A DNA stretch of 64,000 nt from Cupriavidus taiwanensis (GTDB lineage Bacteria; Pseudomonadota; Gammaproteobacteria; Burkholderiales; Burkholderiaceae), in NCBI RefSeq assembly GCF_900250075.1, contig NZ_LT977071.1, forward strand, positions 2,623,901 to 2,687,900. Direction: 5' to 3'. A program made the position numbers and the translations under genes. Below the pieces are notes generated by a model, which was given only the letters and a program-made list of their open reading frames with translations, did no database searches and was not told the origin of the DNA. The first letter of the stretch is position 1, and each line of letters starts with the position of its first letter. Positions 54,500-63,559 of this stretch are shown here, in pieces.

Positions 54500-56050
54500 T
54501 CAGGGCCGGATGCCAAAGCGGCTGATCCCGGCCTCGCGCAGCGGCGCCGCCAGGTTGGCGAACTCGCACAGCAGCGCGCGGGTGTCGCGCGGGTCGATGA
54601 TGTCCTCGATGACGAAGGCTTCCGCGCTGCGGAAAGGCGAGGTCAGGCTGCGCACGCGCAGCTCGATCTCGGCGCGCTTCTGCACCGGATCGTCGGCGCC
54701 TTCGATCTCGGCCTTGTAGGCGACGTCGAGGCCGCCTTCGAGCGGCAATGCGCCCCAGTTGGCGGAAGGCCAGGCATAGCGGAAATTGAAGCGCCCCATG
54801 TGCTGGTGGGCGGCTGCCGACACGCCGTAGGCACGGCGCAGTAGCACCGAGCACCACGGCACCGTGGCCTGGTAGAGCGCCGACAGCGCGCGCACGCCGT
54901 AGCGCATGATCCCTGCCTTTTCGGCGTCCAGGCCTACCTGGAACCCGGCCGTATCGACCAGGTTGACCACCGGCAGGTGGAAGGCCTGGGCCATGTCGAC
55001 GAAGCGCGTGAATTTCTCGGCGCTGTCGCTGTCCCAGCTGCCGCCATGGAAGGACGGGTCGCTGGCGATCAGCGCCACCGGCCAGCCATCCAGGCGGGCC
55101 AGCGCGGTGATGACGGCGCAGCCCCAGTGCCTGCCGATCTCGAAGCAGGAGTCGGCATCCACCAGGGCCTGCAGGATCGGCCGGATCTTGTAATCCGCCC
55201 GGCTGTCCCGCGGAATCGCCGACAGCAGCCATTCGTCGCGGCGCGCGGGGTCGTCCCCGGGCTCCCGGCGCGGCGGCAGCTCAAAGACGGAAGGCGGCAG
55301 ATAGGACAGGAATTGGCGCGCGCGCGCGAAGGCCTCCTGCTCGGTGCCAACCTCATCGTCCACCACGCCGTTGCGGGTGTGGATCTGGCTGCCTCCCAGC
55401 TCGTTCTTGCTCAGCGCCTCGCCCACGCGGGCCACGACCGACGGCGGGCCCTCGCTGAACAGTTGCGAGGTTTCCCTGACCATCACCGAATAGTGGCTGG
55501 CGGCCACCCGCGCGGCGCCCATGCCCGCGACCGAGCCCAATGCCAGCGACACCACCGGCACCACCGACATGTTTTCCACCACGTGTTGCCAGACCTTCAT
55601 GGTGGGGATCAGGGTATGGCCCTTGATCTCGATATTGCGCACCGAACCGCCGCCGCCGGTGCCGTCGACCAGCCGGATCATCGGCAGCCGCAGGTCGTGC
55701 GCCATCTTCTCGGCGTGGACCAGCTTGTCGCCGACTGCGCCCTCGTTGGCACCCCCGCGCACGGTGAAGTCGTCCCCCACCAGCACCGCCGGCCGGCCGC
55801 CGACCTGCGCGCGGCCCATCACCAGGTTCGACGGCACCAGGTCCACCAGCCGCCCGTTGCTGTCGTAGCGGCCGCTGCCGGTCAGGCCCCCGACCTCGCG
55901 GAACGAGCCCGGGTCCGCCAGGGCATCGATGCGCTCGCGCACCGTCAGCTTGCCGGCCGCCTTGTGGCGCTCCACCTTGCCTTCGCCGCCCATCCGGGCG
56001 GCGAGCCGTCGACGGTGGGCCAGTTCATCGATTTCGGGCTGCCAGCTCAC
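54500..56050 (-). CDS. Acyl-CoA carboxylase beta (carboxyltransferase) subunit
   Basis: 516-residue carboxyltransferase of the PccB/AccD5 type. The N-half has VLVGDDFTVRGGANEGAVGDKLVHAEKMAHDLRLP, then RLVDGTGGGGSVRN and GSVAGMGAARVAASHYSVMVRET; the C-half has NLVDTAGFQVGLDAE and YGVSAAAHQHMGRFN. The start is GTG at 56050 behind GGAGAAG; ATG 56080 is an alternative. First gene of the minus-strand operon, 36 bases from the predicted sigma-54 start point. Confidence 0.88.
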   Translation of the reverse strand: MSWQPEIDELAHRRRLAARMGGEGKVERHKAAGKLTVRERIDALADPGSFREVGGLTGSGRYDSNGRLVDLVPSNLVMGRAQVGGRPAVLVGDDFTVRGGANEGAVGDKLVHAEKMAHDLRLPMIRLVDGTGGGGSVRNIEIKGHTLIPTMKVWQHVVENMSVVPVVSLALGSVAGMGAARVAASHYSVMVRETSQLFSEGPPSVVARVGEALSKNELGGSQIHTRNGVVDDEVGTEQEAFARARQFLSYLPPSVFELPPRREPGDDPARRDEWLLSAIPRDSRADYKIRPILQALVDADSCFEIGRHWGCAVITALARLDGWPVALIASDPSFHGGSWDSDSAEKFTRFVDMAQAFHLPVVNLVDTAGFQVGLDAEKAGIMRYGVRALSALYQATVPWCSVLLRRAYGVSAAAHQHMGRFNFRYAWPSANWGALPLEGGLDVAYKAEIEGADDPVQKRAEIELRVRSLTSPFRSAEAFVIEDIIDPRDTRALLCEFANLAAPLREAGISRFGIRP

Positions 56051-56096
56051 TGACTTCTCCTGTGTCTTTACGCGGTACATAGTGTCGCCAACACTC

Positions 56097-56112
56097 CGCA
56101 TGAGCCGTGCCA
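56097..56112 (-). promoter_or_regulatory. Sigma-54 (-24/-12) promoter of the carboxylase operon
   Basis: On the minus strand TGGCACGGCTCATGCG matches the sigma-54 consensus TGGCACG-N4-TTGCW with GG and GC at the exact required spacing; the -24 element is perfect and the -12 core GC is intact. Transcription should start near 56086. The divergent gene encodes a sigma-54 activator. A TCAAT/ATTGA inverted repeat (56125-56139) upstream is a candidate enhancer site. Confidence 0.82.
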
Positions 56113-56228
56113 GCCACAGAACCGTCAATTACGCATTGATTTCATTGAATAAATACCGGGGCGCCGTTAGGATGTCCGCCACAAGCACACAAACGTGTCC
56201 GCAGCAGAGGCACGCATGGAGACATCAA

Positions 56229-57992
56229 GTGTCCTCAATGACGACACAACACATCGACGGAATAGCGCTCGGGGTGCTGGTCTGTTCTCGCGACGGGGCC
56301 CGGCTGGCGGCGATCGGAGCCTGTACGGACCCCGCCATCGCCGATGCGGCGCTCGCAGCATGCGCGCACGCCAAGACGCCGGGCCAGGGGCGCCGGCTTT
56401 TCCCCGTCGAGGCAGGCACGCGGCGATTTACTGGCCTGAGCATGGAAGACGGCGACCACCAGCTGATCGTCCTGCATCGCGCCGATACCCAGGCCGTGCT
56501 GCTCGACTTCCTCGGCACGGTGCCGTTCGCCGGCGCGATCCTGGACTACTTCCTGAACGACCCGTACCAGGCCATCACCGTGGTCGACAAGGCGGGACGG
56601 GTGCGCTTCATCAGCCCCGTCCATGAGAAATTCCTGGGCCTCGACACCGGCGCCGGCATCGGCCGTCCGGCCGCCGAGGTCATCCCCAATTCGCGGCTGC
56701 CGCAGGTGGTGGCCAGCGGCAAGGCGGAGATCGGGCAGTTGCAGCAGCTTGACGGCGCCACCCGCGTGGTCAACCGCATGCCGATCCGCCAGGACGGCGA
56801 GGTGGTGGGCGCCATCGGGCAGGTCATGTTCAAGGGGCCGGAAGCGCTGGTCCGCATGCACAAGGAACTGGTTGAATTGCGCTCCGAGGTGGCGCGCTAC
56901 CAGCGCGAGGTCGATGGCCTTCGCCATGGCCTGCACGCACCGCAACCGACGTTCGGCCTGATCGGCGAAAGCGCGCCGATGCAGCGCCTGCGCCGCGAAA
57001 TCCAGACCGTGGCCCGGCTTGACGTGCCGGTGCTGATCCTGGGCGAAAGCGGCACCGGCAAGGAACTGGTGGCCCGCGCCATCCACGGCGCCGGCGCCGA
57101 GCCGGCCAGCGCGCGGCCGCTGGTCAGCCTGAACCTGGCGGCACTGCCCGCAACGCTGATCGAGTCCGAACTGTTCGGCCACGCGCCCGGCGCCTTCACC
57201 GGGAGCCAGCGCCAGGGGCAGGCGGGCAAGCTTGAACTGGCGGCGGGCGGCACGGTCTTTCTCGACGAGGTCGCCGACATCCCGATGGAAATGCAGGTCA
57301 AGCTGTTGCGCGTGCTCGAAGACCACATGGTCGAACGCCTGGGCAGCCGCCGCGCGCAGCGGGTCGAGTTCCGGCTGGTCTCGGCCACCAACCGCGACAT
57401 TCCCGAGCTGATCGACGCCGGGCGATTCCGCCTGGACCTGTACTACCGGCTCAGCGGCGTGGTGCTGCGCATTCCCGCGCTGCGCCAGCGGCGCGAGGAC
57501 ATCCCGGCGCTGCTGCAGCATTTCGTCGACGCCTTCTGCACGCGCAACGCCATGCCGGCGCCGGGCATCGACCACGAAGTGGCGCGTTACCTCGCCGGCC
57601 AGCCATGGCCCGGCAATGTGCGCCAGTTGCGCCAGCGCATCGAGGAGGCATTGGTGTTCTGCGATGGCCGGACGCTGCGCGTGGCGGACTTTGCCCGCGG
57701 CGAGTCGGCGCGCGGGCTAGCGGGACCGCAAAGCCAGCCCGCCGTGCATGCGCCCACGGCTGCGGATCCCTACGAGGCGGCCGCGACGGACGACCTGCCC
57801 TTACCCACTGCCGCACAGCGCTCGCCTGCCGAGCCCGCCGCGGGGATGCGGGAACTGGCCTATGCCGCGGTGACCGAAGCCGTCGCGCGCCACGGCGGCA
57901 ACAAGAAACGCGCGGCCGAGCAGCTGGGGATTTCCCGCTCGCACCTGTACAAGATCCTGGAGCGCGGGCCGCACGCGTTGCGATCGAAATAG
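56229..57992 (+). CDS. Sigma-54-dependent Fis-family activator with PAS domain
   Basis: 587-residue enhancer-binding protein. A variable N-terminal region is followed by a PAS-like sensor (about 105-200: [28 protein letters not shown]). The AAA+ domain has Walker A GESGTGKE, the sigma-54 contact loop GAFTGS and Walker B VFLDEVAD. The C-terminus carries a Fis-type HTH ([22 protein letters not shown]). GTG 56229 has GGAGA six bases upstream; ATG 56238 and 56172 are alternatives. It is divergent from the carboxylase operon and should activate its sigma-54 promoter. Confidence 0.9.
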   Translation: MSSMTTQHIDGIALGVLVCSRDGARLAAIGACTDPAIADAALAACAHAKTPGQGRRLFPVEAGTRRFTGLSMEDGDHQLIVLHRADTQAVLLDFLGTVPFAGAILDYFLNDPYQAITVVDKAGRVRFISPVHEKFLGLDTGAGIGRPAAEVIPNSRLPQVVASGKAEIGQLQQLDGATRVVNRMPIRQDGEVVGAIGQVMFKGPEALVRMHKELVELRSEVARYQREVDGLRHGLHAPQPTFGLIGESAPMQRLRREIQTVARLDVPVLILGESGTGKELVARAIHGAGAEPASARPLVSLNLAALPATLIESELFGHAPGAFTGSQRQGQAGKLELAAGGTVFLDEVADIPMEMQVKLLRVLEDHMVERLGSRRAQRVEFRLVSATNRDIPELIDAGRFRLDLYYRLSGVVLRIPALRQRREDIPALLQHFVDAFCTRNAMPAPGIDHEVARYLAGQPWPGNVRQLRQRIEEALVFCDGRTLRVADFARGESARGLAGPQSQPAVHAPTAADPYEAAATDDLPLPTAAQRSPAEPAAGMRELAYAAVTEAVARHGGNKKRAAEQLGISRSHLYKILERGPHALRSK

Positions 57993-58204
57993 GGGCGTAT
58001 CCGGATCCCAGAGAAAATGTCCCGGCAAGGCCGGGCCCATGCTGTGGCTGAGAGCCTGACTGGCGCAGCTGGCTCTTCTACACCCCGTGCCCTAACCGCT
58101 TCCATCCCTTGCCCCCCTTCTCCCCACGTCTTCCATCGTCGTCCCGCTTCCACTGAACATCCCGTTTTTCGCCCTTGACTTCATTCTCCCCTCGCCTACA
58201 CTGA

Positions 58205-58241
58205 TGTAATCGATTGCATTGCAGGTTTAGCGGTCTATGCT
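58205..58241 (+). promoter_or_regulatory. LacI-type operator O1 and promoter
   Basis: TGTAATCGATTGCA (58205-58218) is a near-perfect palindrome with the central CG typical of LacI-family sites; one base differs from O2. It overlaps a -35 box TTGCAT (58214-58219), which is 16 bases from a -10 box TATGCT (58236-58241). Binding here should block polymerase. Confidence 0.7.
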
Positions 58242-58268
58242 GCGGTTTCGCAGTATTTTTTGTACGAA

Positions 58269-58286
58269 AATGTAATCGATTACATT
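58269..58286 (+). promoter_or_regulatory. LacI-type operator O2 (perfect palindrome)
   Basis: AATGTAATCGATTACATT is a perfect 18-base palindrome with central CG, 66 bases centre-to-centre from O1 and about 30 bases downstream of the predicted -10 box. Two sites at this distance could be bridged by one tetramer. The LacI gene at 62386 in the same operon is the likely source. Confidence 0.8.
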
Positions 58287-58314
58287 GCGCCAAAACCACA
58301 CAGGAGACATCGAC

Positions 58315-59913
58315 ATGCAGGAACGCCGTCGGAAGTTTTATGGCTGGGGCTACGAAGGAGACACCGTCACGCCGCAGGAAATCTCGGAGTTCGAGGCCGC
58401 GTGGAGCCGGTTGCTGGGGGTCGAGCAATTCGAGGCCATGCCCTTCCCCACCGCGGACGAAATCGAACTTCGCGCGCCGCGCGTGCAGCCGCCTGCAACG
58501 CTGCGTGAGATCTGCACGACCGACCACTACGAGCGCCTTTATCACACCTATGGCGCCGGTACGGTGGACGTGGCGCGGGCCATTCGGAAGGAGTTCCCGA
58601 ATCCGCCAGACGTGGTAGCGTATCCCCGGACCGAACAGGACATCGTCGATCTCTTCGACTGGTGCGGCCGCCAACAGCTTGCCGTCGTTCCCTACGGCGG
58701 CGGCTCCAGCGTGGTCGGCGGGGTGAACCCTCCGGAGCACGATCGCTACCGGGGCGTCCTCACGCTCGACCTGAAACACTTCGACAAGGTGCTGGAAGTC
58801 GACCAGACTTCGCAAGCCGCGCGCATCCAGGCCGGCGTGCTCGGGCCAAGCCTGGAACGCCAGCTCAAGCCGACCGGGCTGACCATGCGCTTTTTCCTGC
58901 AGGCATGGGAATTCTCGTCGCTGGGGGGCTGGATCGCGACCCGCGCCGCCGGGCATTTCGCCACGGCATACACGCAGATCGACGACCACATCGAAAGCCT
59001 CAAGGTGGTGACCCCCGCAGGCAACATCGAGTCGCGCCGCTTTCCGGTATCGGGCTCGGGCCCCAATCCCGACCGGCTGTTCCTGGGCTCGGAGGGCGCG
59101 CTTGGCATCATTACCGAGGCCTGGGTCAAGCTGCACCGCCGCCCGGTCTACCGCAAGCAGACCACGGTGCGCTTCCGCGACTATGCCAAGGCCGTCGAGG
59201 CGACACGGCTGCTGTCCCAGTCTGGCCTGAACCCCGCGAACGCGCGCCTGGTCGAGCGCGAGGAGGCAGCCTACACCGGCTCCAGCGACGGCTCCTATGA
59301 CATCCTCGTGCTGGGCTTCGAGTCGGCGGATCACCCGGTCGATGCGTGGATGGCGCGCGCGCTGGAGATCTGCGCGGCGTGCGAAGGCGATTGGGAGACC
59401 GCTGCAACCAACGAGGAAGGTGCCGATTCGGCCACGGCAAGCTGGCGCAACAAGTTCCTGCGCGGCCCCTATCTGCGCGAGTACGCCATTGCACGCGGCG
59501 TCATGCGCGAAACCATGGAAACCGCCGTCACATGGGACCGCTTCGCCGCACTTCACCAGCACGTCAAGAACGAGACGCATCGCATCATCCGCGAAGTGAC
59601 GGGGCGCCCGGGCTCGGTGACGTGCCGCTTCACCCACCTGTATCCGGACGGCCCCGCGCCCTACTTCACCTGGTTTGCCTATGGCGACAAGGCCCGCATT
59701 CCCGAGCAGTACATGGCAATCAAGCGGGTGGCGGAACAGGCCATGGTGGACGCCGGCGGCACCGTCACCCACCACCACGCGCTCGGACGGGATCATCGTC
59801 CCTGGTATGACAAGGAGCGGCCCGAGCTGTTCTGCACCGCGCTCAAGGCGGCCAAGCAAGCGTTCGACCCGAAGCAGATCCTGAATCCCGGCGTGCTGTT
59901 CGACCCGAGCTGA
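58315..59913 (+). CDS. FAD-linked oxidase (VAO/PCMH family, AGPS-like)
   Basis: 532-residue flavoprotein. The PCMH FAD domain runs from about 125 to 300: VVAYPRTEQDIVDLFDWCG, the pyrophosphate loop VPYGGGSSVVGGV, FFLQAWEFSSLGGWIATRAAGHFATAYTQIDDH and GSGPNPDRLFLGSEGALGIITEAW. The C-terminal cap ends GRDHRPWYDKERPELF...AFDPKQILNPGVLF, resembling alkyl-DHAP synthase and D-2-hydroxyacid dehydrogenases. ATG 58315 follows AGGAGAC. First gene of the LacI-controlled operon; oxidation of a hydroxy acid is the most likely job. Confidence 0.88.
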   Translation: MQERRRKFYGWGYEGDTVTPQEISEFEAAWSRLLGVEQFEAMPFPTADEIELRAPRVQPPATLREICTTDHYERLYHTYGAGTVDVARAIRKEFPNPPDVVAYPRTEQDIVDLFDWCGRQQLAVVPYGGGSSVVGGVNPPEHDRYRGVLTLDLKHFDKVLEVDQTSQAARIQAGVLGPSLERQLKPTGLTMRFFLQAWEFSSLGGWIATRAAGHFATAYTQIDDHIESLKVVTPAGNIESRRFPVSGSGPNPDRLFLGSEGALGIITEAWVKLHRRPVYRKQTTVRFRDYAKAVEATRLLSQSGLNPANARLVEREEAAYTGSSDGSYDILVLGFESADHPVDAWMARALEICAACEGDWETAATNEEGADSATASWRNKFLRGPYLREYAIARGVMRETMETAVTWDRFAALHQHVKNETHRIIREVTGRPGSVTCRFTHLYPDGPAPYFTWFAYGDKARIPEQYMAIKRVAEQAMVDAGGTVTHHHALGRDHRPWYDKERPELFCTALKAAKQAFDPKQILNPGVLFDPS

Positions 59914-59941
59914 AGCCCGGGCATTCACAGGAGGCAAAACC

Positions 59942-61165
59942 ATGGCAGGACCTTTGGAAGGCGTCCGGGTGCTCGACCTGAGCCGCATCCTTGCGGGACC
60001 GTGGAGCACCCAGTTGCTGTCGGACCTCGGTGCCGACGTGATCAAGGTGGAGCGGCCCGGCAGCGGGGACGATACGCGCGCCTGGGGGCCGCCCTTCCTT
60101 GCCCGGGAAGACGGCACCCTGACGGCGGAGTCGGCCTATTTTCTCTGCGCCAATCGCGGCAAGCGCTCGATCACCGTGGACGTCAGCAGCGAGGCGGGAC
60201 AGACCGTGCTGCGCGAACTGGCTAAGACGGCCGACGTCTTCGTCGAGAACTACAAGTGCGGCGACATGCGGCGCTATGGGCTGGACTACGACACGCTGGC
60301 GGCGCTCAATCCACGCCTGGTGTACTGCTCGATCACCGGCTTCGGGCAGACCGGGCCGTACAGCCACCGGGCCGGCTACGACTTCGTGGTACAGGCCATG
60401 GGCGGGCTCATGAGCATCACCGGCGAGTGCGATGACCGCCCCGGCGGCGGGCCGCAGAAATGCGGCGTACCGATCTCGGACCTGATGACGGGGATGTACG
60501 CATCCGTGGCCATCGTCAGCGCCTTGTTCGAACGGGTCGGGAGCGCACGCGGCCAGTACATCGACATGAGCCTGCTCGACACGCAGGTCGCGTGGCTTGC
60601 GAACCAGGCGTCCAACTATCTGGTAGCGGGTGCCGAGCCACGACGTTGGGGGAACGCCCATCCGAACCTCGCGCCCTACCAGTCGTTCGCGACCAGCGAT
60701 GGCGCGCTGATCGTTGCCGTCGGCAACGACCGGCAGTTCGGCGCCCTGTGCGACGCACTGGACCTGGGCGAACTGGCACGCGACGAGCGCTACGCGACCA
60801 ACGCCGCACGCCTGAAGCACCGCGAGAGCCTGGTGTTCTTGCTGGCGGAGCGGTTCCGTGGCCGCGACACGGGAGGCTGGCTGGTCAAACTGGAAGCCGC
60901 CGGCGTGCCGTGCGGACCGATCCATACGATTCCGCAGGCCTTGTCGGATCCGCAAGTGCAGTCGCGCGGCATGGTGTTCTCGCTTCCCCATGGAAGCGGA
61001 GCGATCGCGCCACAGATCGCCAACCCGATCAAGTTCTCCCGCTCCACTGTCGAGTATCGGCGTGCGCCGCCGGTGCTCGGCGAGCATACGGACGACATCC
61101 TGAGCCGCGACCTCGGCTGGTCCGCGGACCGGATTTCGGGATTGCGCCGGGGGGGAACGATTTGA
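59942..61165 (+). CDS. CaiB/BaiF (class III) CoA-transferase
   Basis: 407-residue transferase that moves CoA between carboxylates. The N-terminus GVRVLDLSRILAGPWSTQLLSDLGADVIKVERPGSGDDTR binds CoA, and the segment ISDLMTGMYA holds the expected catalytic Asp. GEHTDDIL is the usual C-terminal motif. AGGAGGC precedes the ATG, 28 bases after the oxidase stop. It may activate the product of the oxidase. Confidence 0.92.
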   Translation: MAGPLEGVRVLDLSRILAGPWSTQLLSDLGADVIKVERPGSGDDTRAWGPPFLAREDGTLTAESAYFLCANRGKRSITVDVSSEAGQTVLRELAKTADVFVENYKCGDMRRYGLDYDTLAALNPRLVYCSITGFGQTGPYSHRAGYDFVVQAMGGLMSITGECDDRPGGGPQKCGVPISDLMTGMYASVAIVSALFERVGSARGQYIDMSLLDTQVAWLANQASNYLVAGAEPRRWGNAHPNLAPYQSFATSDGALIVAVGNDRQFGALCDALDLGELARDERYATNAARLKHRESLVFLLAERFRGRDTGGWLVKLEAAGVPCGPIHTIPQALSDPQVQSRGMVFSLPHGSGAIAPQIANPIKFSRSTVEYRRAPPVLGEHTDDILSRDLGWSADRISGLRRGGTI

Positions 61166-61226
61166 AGCGCAGGTAGCACAAGCGCGATCCCGAAGCAGGA
61201 TCGCATCAGGAGACAGGAGACCCATC

Positions 61227-62210
61227 ATGCATCGATATCTACGACAAGCGTCCGCCGCCCTGCTTTGCCTGGCAGCGATCTCCGCCTCGCCGCACGCGGC
61301 GGCCAAGGACTGGCCCGCCCAGCCGGTCCGGGTGGTCCTGCCCTATCCGCCCGGGGGCGCTTCGGATGTCACCGCCAGGCTGCTGAGCGCAAAGCTTAGC
61401 CAGGCTTGGGGAGAATCGGTCGTCATCGAGAACCGGCCGGGCGCCAACGGCATCATCGCCAACGAACTCGTGGCGAAATCGGCCGCGGACGGATATACGG
61501 TGCTGATGGCCAACCTTGGACCGAATGCCATCAATCCTGCGGTCTATTCGAAACTGCCTTATGACTCGGTCAAGGATTTCGCGCCCGTGATCCTGGCGAC
61601 CACGGTTCCGCTGGTCATCGTCACGGCGGCGAACTCCCCCATCAAGGATCTGAAGCAACTGATCGCGATGGCCAAGGATAAGCCTGGCGAGATTACCTTC
61701 GGCTCGGCAGGCAACGGGGCGAGCAACCACCTGGCGGGCGAGCTGCTCAATACCATGGCGGGCGTCAAGATGGCGCATGTCCCTTACAAGGGCGACGCAC
61801 CCTCGCTGACCGACGTGCTGGGCGGGCAGATCCATGTCGCGCTGCCGACGGCCCTGGCCGGCATGCCGCAGGTCAAGAGCGGCAAGCTGCGCGCGCTTGC
61901 GGTCACCAGCAAGAAGCGCCTCCCGTCCTTGCCGGATGTTCCCACGGTAGACGAAGCACTGGGCATTAGCGGCTATGAGGCCGTATCCTGGGGCGGCTTC
62001 ATGGTGCCGACCGGCACCCCGGCGGCCATCATCACCAAGATGAATGCCGAGTTCAACAAGGCGCTGCAATATCAGGACATCCGGGAGAAGCTGCTGGCTC
62101 AGGGCGCCGAGATCGTCGGCGGCACGCCGGAGTCGTTTGACGCCTTCCTTCGCGCCGAACTTGCCAAGTGGAAGAAGGTTGCGGACGCTTCGAAGGTGCG
62201 GCTCGACTAG
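61227..62210 (+). CDS. Bug/TctC-family periplasmic solute receptor
   Basis: 327-residue receptor. A signal peptide ends near PHAAAKD; WPAQPVRVVLPYPPGGASDVTARLLS and VVIENRPGANGIIANELVAKSAADGYTVLM are the family anchors, and the end TPESFDAFLRAELAKWKKVADA is the conserved tail. It lies within the LacI-controlled operon and probably delivers or senses its carboxylate substrate. No TctAB partner is nearby. Confidence 0.92.
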   Translation: MHRYLRQASAALLCLAAISASPHAAAKDWPAQPVRVVLPYPPGGASDVTARLLSAKLSQAWGESVVIENRPGANGIIANELVAKSAADGYTVLMANLGPNAINPAVYSKLPYDSVKDFAPVILATTVPLVIVTAANSPIKDLKQLIAMAKDKPGEITFGSAGNGASNHLAGELLNTMAGVKMAHVPYKGDAPSLTDVLGGQIHVALPTALAGMPQVKSGKLRALAVTSKKRLPSLPDVPTVDEALGISGYEAVSWGGFMVPTGTPAAIITKMNAEFNKALQYQDIREKLLAQGAEIVGGTPESFDAFLRAELAKWKKVADASKVRLD

Positions 62211-62385
62211 CCGCGGCAGGCGCCGGTCGCATGGCCTCGACCGGCGCTTGCATGGCGTTCCTGACCAGCGGACTTGTCCCTCGACGATACAATGCGGCGT
62301 CGGGCTGGGCCGCCAGGGCATCCTTGGACGGGCTCATCCTTCACTTCAACCTTGCTCTTCCCTTCGCTTTCGAGGCATGCCGAAT

Positions 62386-63408
62386 ATGGTCAACGTGAAA
62401 CAGGTCGCTCTCCTTGCCGGCGTGTCTTCCGCCACCGTATCGCGCGCGTTGTCGGCACCTGAACTGCTGCGGCCTGAGACGCTGAAGCGCGTGCAGGAAG
62501 CGATTGCCAGCCTCGACTACGTGCCTTTTGCCGCTGCCCGGATCCTGCGTTCGGGACGGACCATGTCCATCGGCATCATCGCCCCGACGCTGATGAACGA
62601 ACTGTACGCCAGAGCCGTGGACAGCCTGGAGAAGCAGCTCGAAGCGCTCGGCTATACCGTTCTTCTGACGTGCCATCGCGACAACAGCGAAATCGAGTTG
62701 CGCTGCGCGCGGGAAATGCTGGAGCGGCGCGTGGACGGCATCGCCATCATCGGCTCGCAGCACCACCCCGACGTCTTCTCGCTGATCCATAAGCACAATG
62801 TCCCCTATGTGCTGATGTGGGCAACGGATCGCGAAGGCAGCCATCCGACGGTTGGCTACGACAACCGGCTCGCGATGCGGCGGCTGACCGCCTATCTGGT
62901 AAACCTTGGGCACCGGGAATTCGCCGTCCTCCCGGGGCCGCTGCACACCCAGCACCTGTCGGTCCAGCGGCTCGAAGGCGTCAAGGACGTGCTCAGCGAA
63001 CATGGCATTGCACTGCGCGAGGAACTGGTCCTGCCCACGCCCTATGAGGTCGAGCCGGCGCGCGCCGCGGCGCGCGCCTGCCTGACCAGTCCACATCGGC
63101 CTACCGCGCTGATCTGCATAAACGACTTCATCGCGGTCGCCGCCATCGCAGAGTGCCGCGCCCTGGGCCGGTCCATTCCGGACGATATCTCTGTGACCGG
63201 TTTCGGGGACTGGCAGGTCGCCGAACTTATCACGCCGACCCTGACAACCATGCGGTCGAATCCCGTGCGTATCGGGGAACTGACCGCGCGGAACATTATT
63301 GCGCAGATAGAAGGCGGGGCACGGCGGGACGATCTGCAGGACGAATTCGAGCCGGAGCTGATCGCTCGGGAAAGTACTGCTGCGGTGAAAATCATAGCGG
63401 CGCCTTAG
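62386..63408 (+). CDS. LacI-family transcriptional regulator
   Basis: 340-residue repressor. The HTH is VKQVALLAGVSSATVSRALSAPELLRPETLKRVQEAI (about 3-45), followed by the hinge AARILRSGRTMSIGIIAPTLMNELY. The periplasmic-binding-like effector domain runs to the end (for example CINDFIAVAAIAECRALGRSIPDDISVTGFGD). ATG 62386 is taken with GAGG upstream; ATG 62377 is an alternative. It probably binds the two CG-centred operators at 58205 and 58269 and responds to the operon's substrate. Confidence 0.92.
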   Translation: MVNVKQVALLAGVSSATVSRALSAPELLRPETLKRVQEAIASLDYVPFAAARILRSGRTMSIGIIAPTLMNELYARAVDSLEKQLEALGYTVLLTCHRDNSEIELRCAREMLERRVDGIAIIGSQHHPDVFSLIHKHNVPYVLMWATDREGSHPTVGYDNRLAMRRLTAYLVNLGHREFAVLPGPLHTQHLSVQRLEGVKDVLSEHGIALREELVLPTPYEVEPARAAARACLTSPHRPTALICINDFIAVAAIAECRALGRSIPDDISVTGFGDWQVAELITPTLTTMRSNPVRIGELTARNIIAQIEGGARRDDLQDEFEPELIARESTAAVKIIAAP

Positions 63409-63507
63409 TCCCGTGCGGGCGCGGAAAACAGCGCCCCAAATCGTAGAGGGGACTTTGGGCTTGCCGCTTTGCCGATGTCCCGTACAGCGCGACGGGACAA
63501 ACGCAAT

Positions 63508-63541
63508 CGGCCCTTGAGACCAGACCAGGTCTCAAGGGCCG
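63508..63541 (-). terminator. Strong hairpin after the last Bug gene
   Basis: CGGCCCTTGAGACC (63508-63521) and GGTCTCAAGGGCCG (63528-63541) form a perfect 14-base stem with a 6-base loop. It lies 18 bases after the stop of the minus-strand Bug gene; on that strand it is followed by a moderately T-rich stretch. It may work in both directions, since the LacI gene converges on it. Confidence 0.75.
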
Positions 63542-63559
63542 TTCGCATTCCGGGCTGGC

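Larger units (their letters stand above)
57993..58314. other. Intergenic region before the FAD-oxidase operon
   Basis: 322 bases without a gene. It has a short hairpin after the activator gene (CCCGGC at 58021-58026 with GCCGGG at 58030-58035). A pyrimidine-rich stretch follows, and near its right end the promoter and two LacI-type operators listed separately. Confidence 0.7.

Noticed and set aside
51542..54844. Very long plus-strand open frame opposite the fused carboxylase
   Set aside because: Its translation is rich in Arg, Ala, His and Gly without domain patterns, while the minus strand encodes a complete BC-BCCP-CT protein. Long antisense frames are usual in DNA of this GC content; the same holds for frames opposite the PBP gene (14648-17167) and the porin.
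63508..63541. Perfect 34-bp hairpin as a phage attachment or integron site
   Set aside because: It lies just after a stop codon between convergent genes with no integrase nearby; a terminator explains it.
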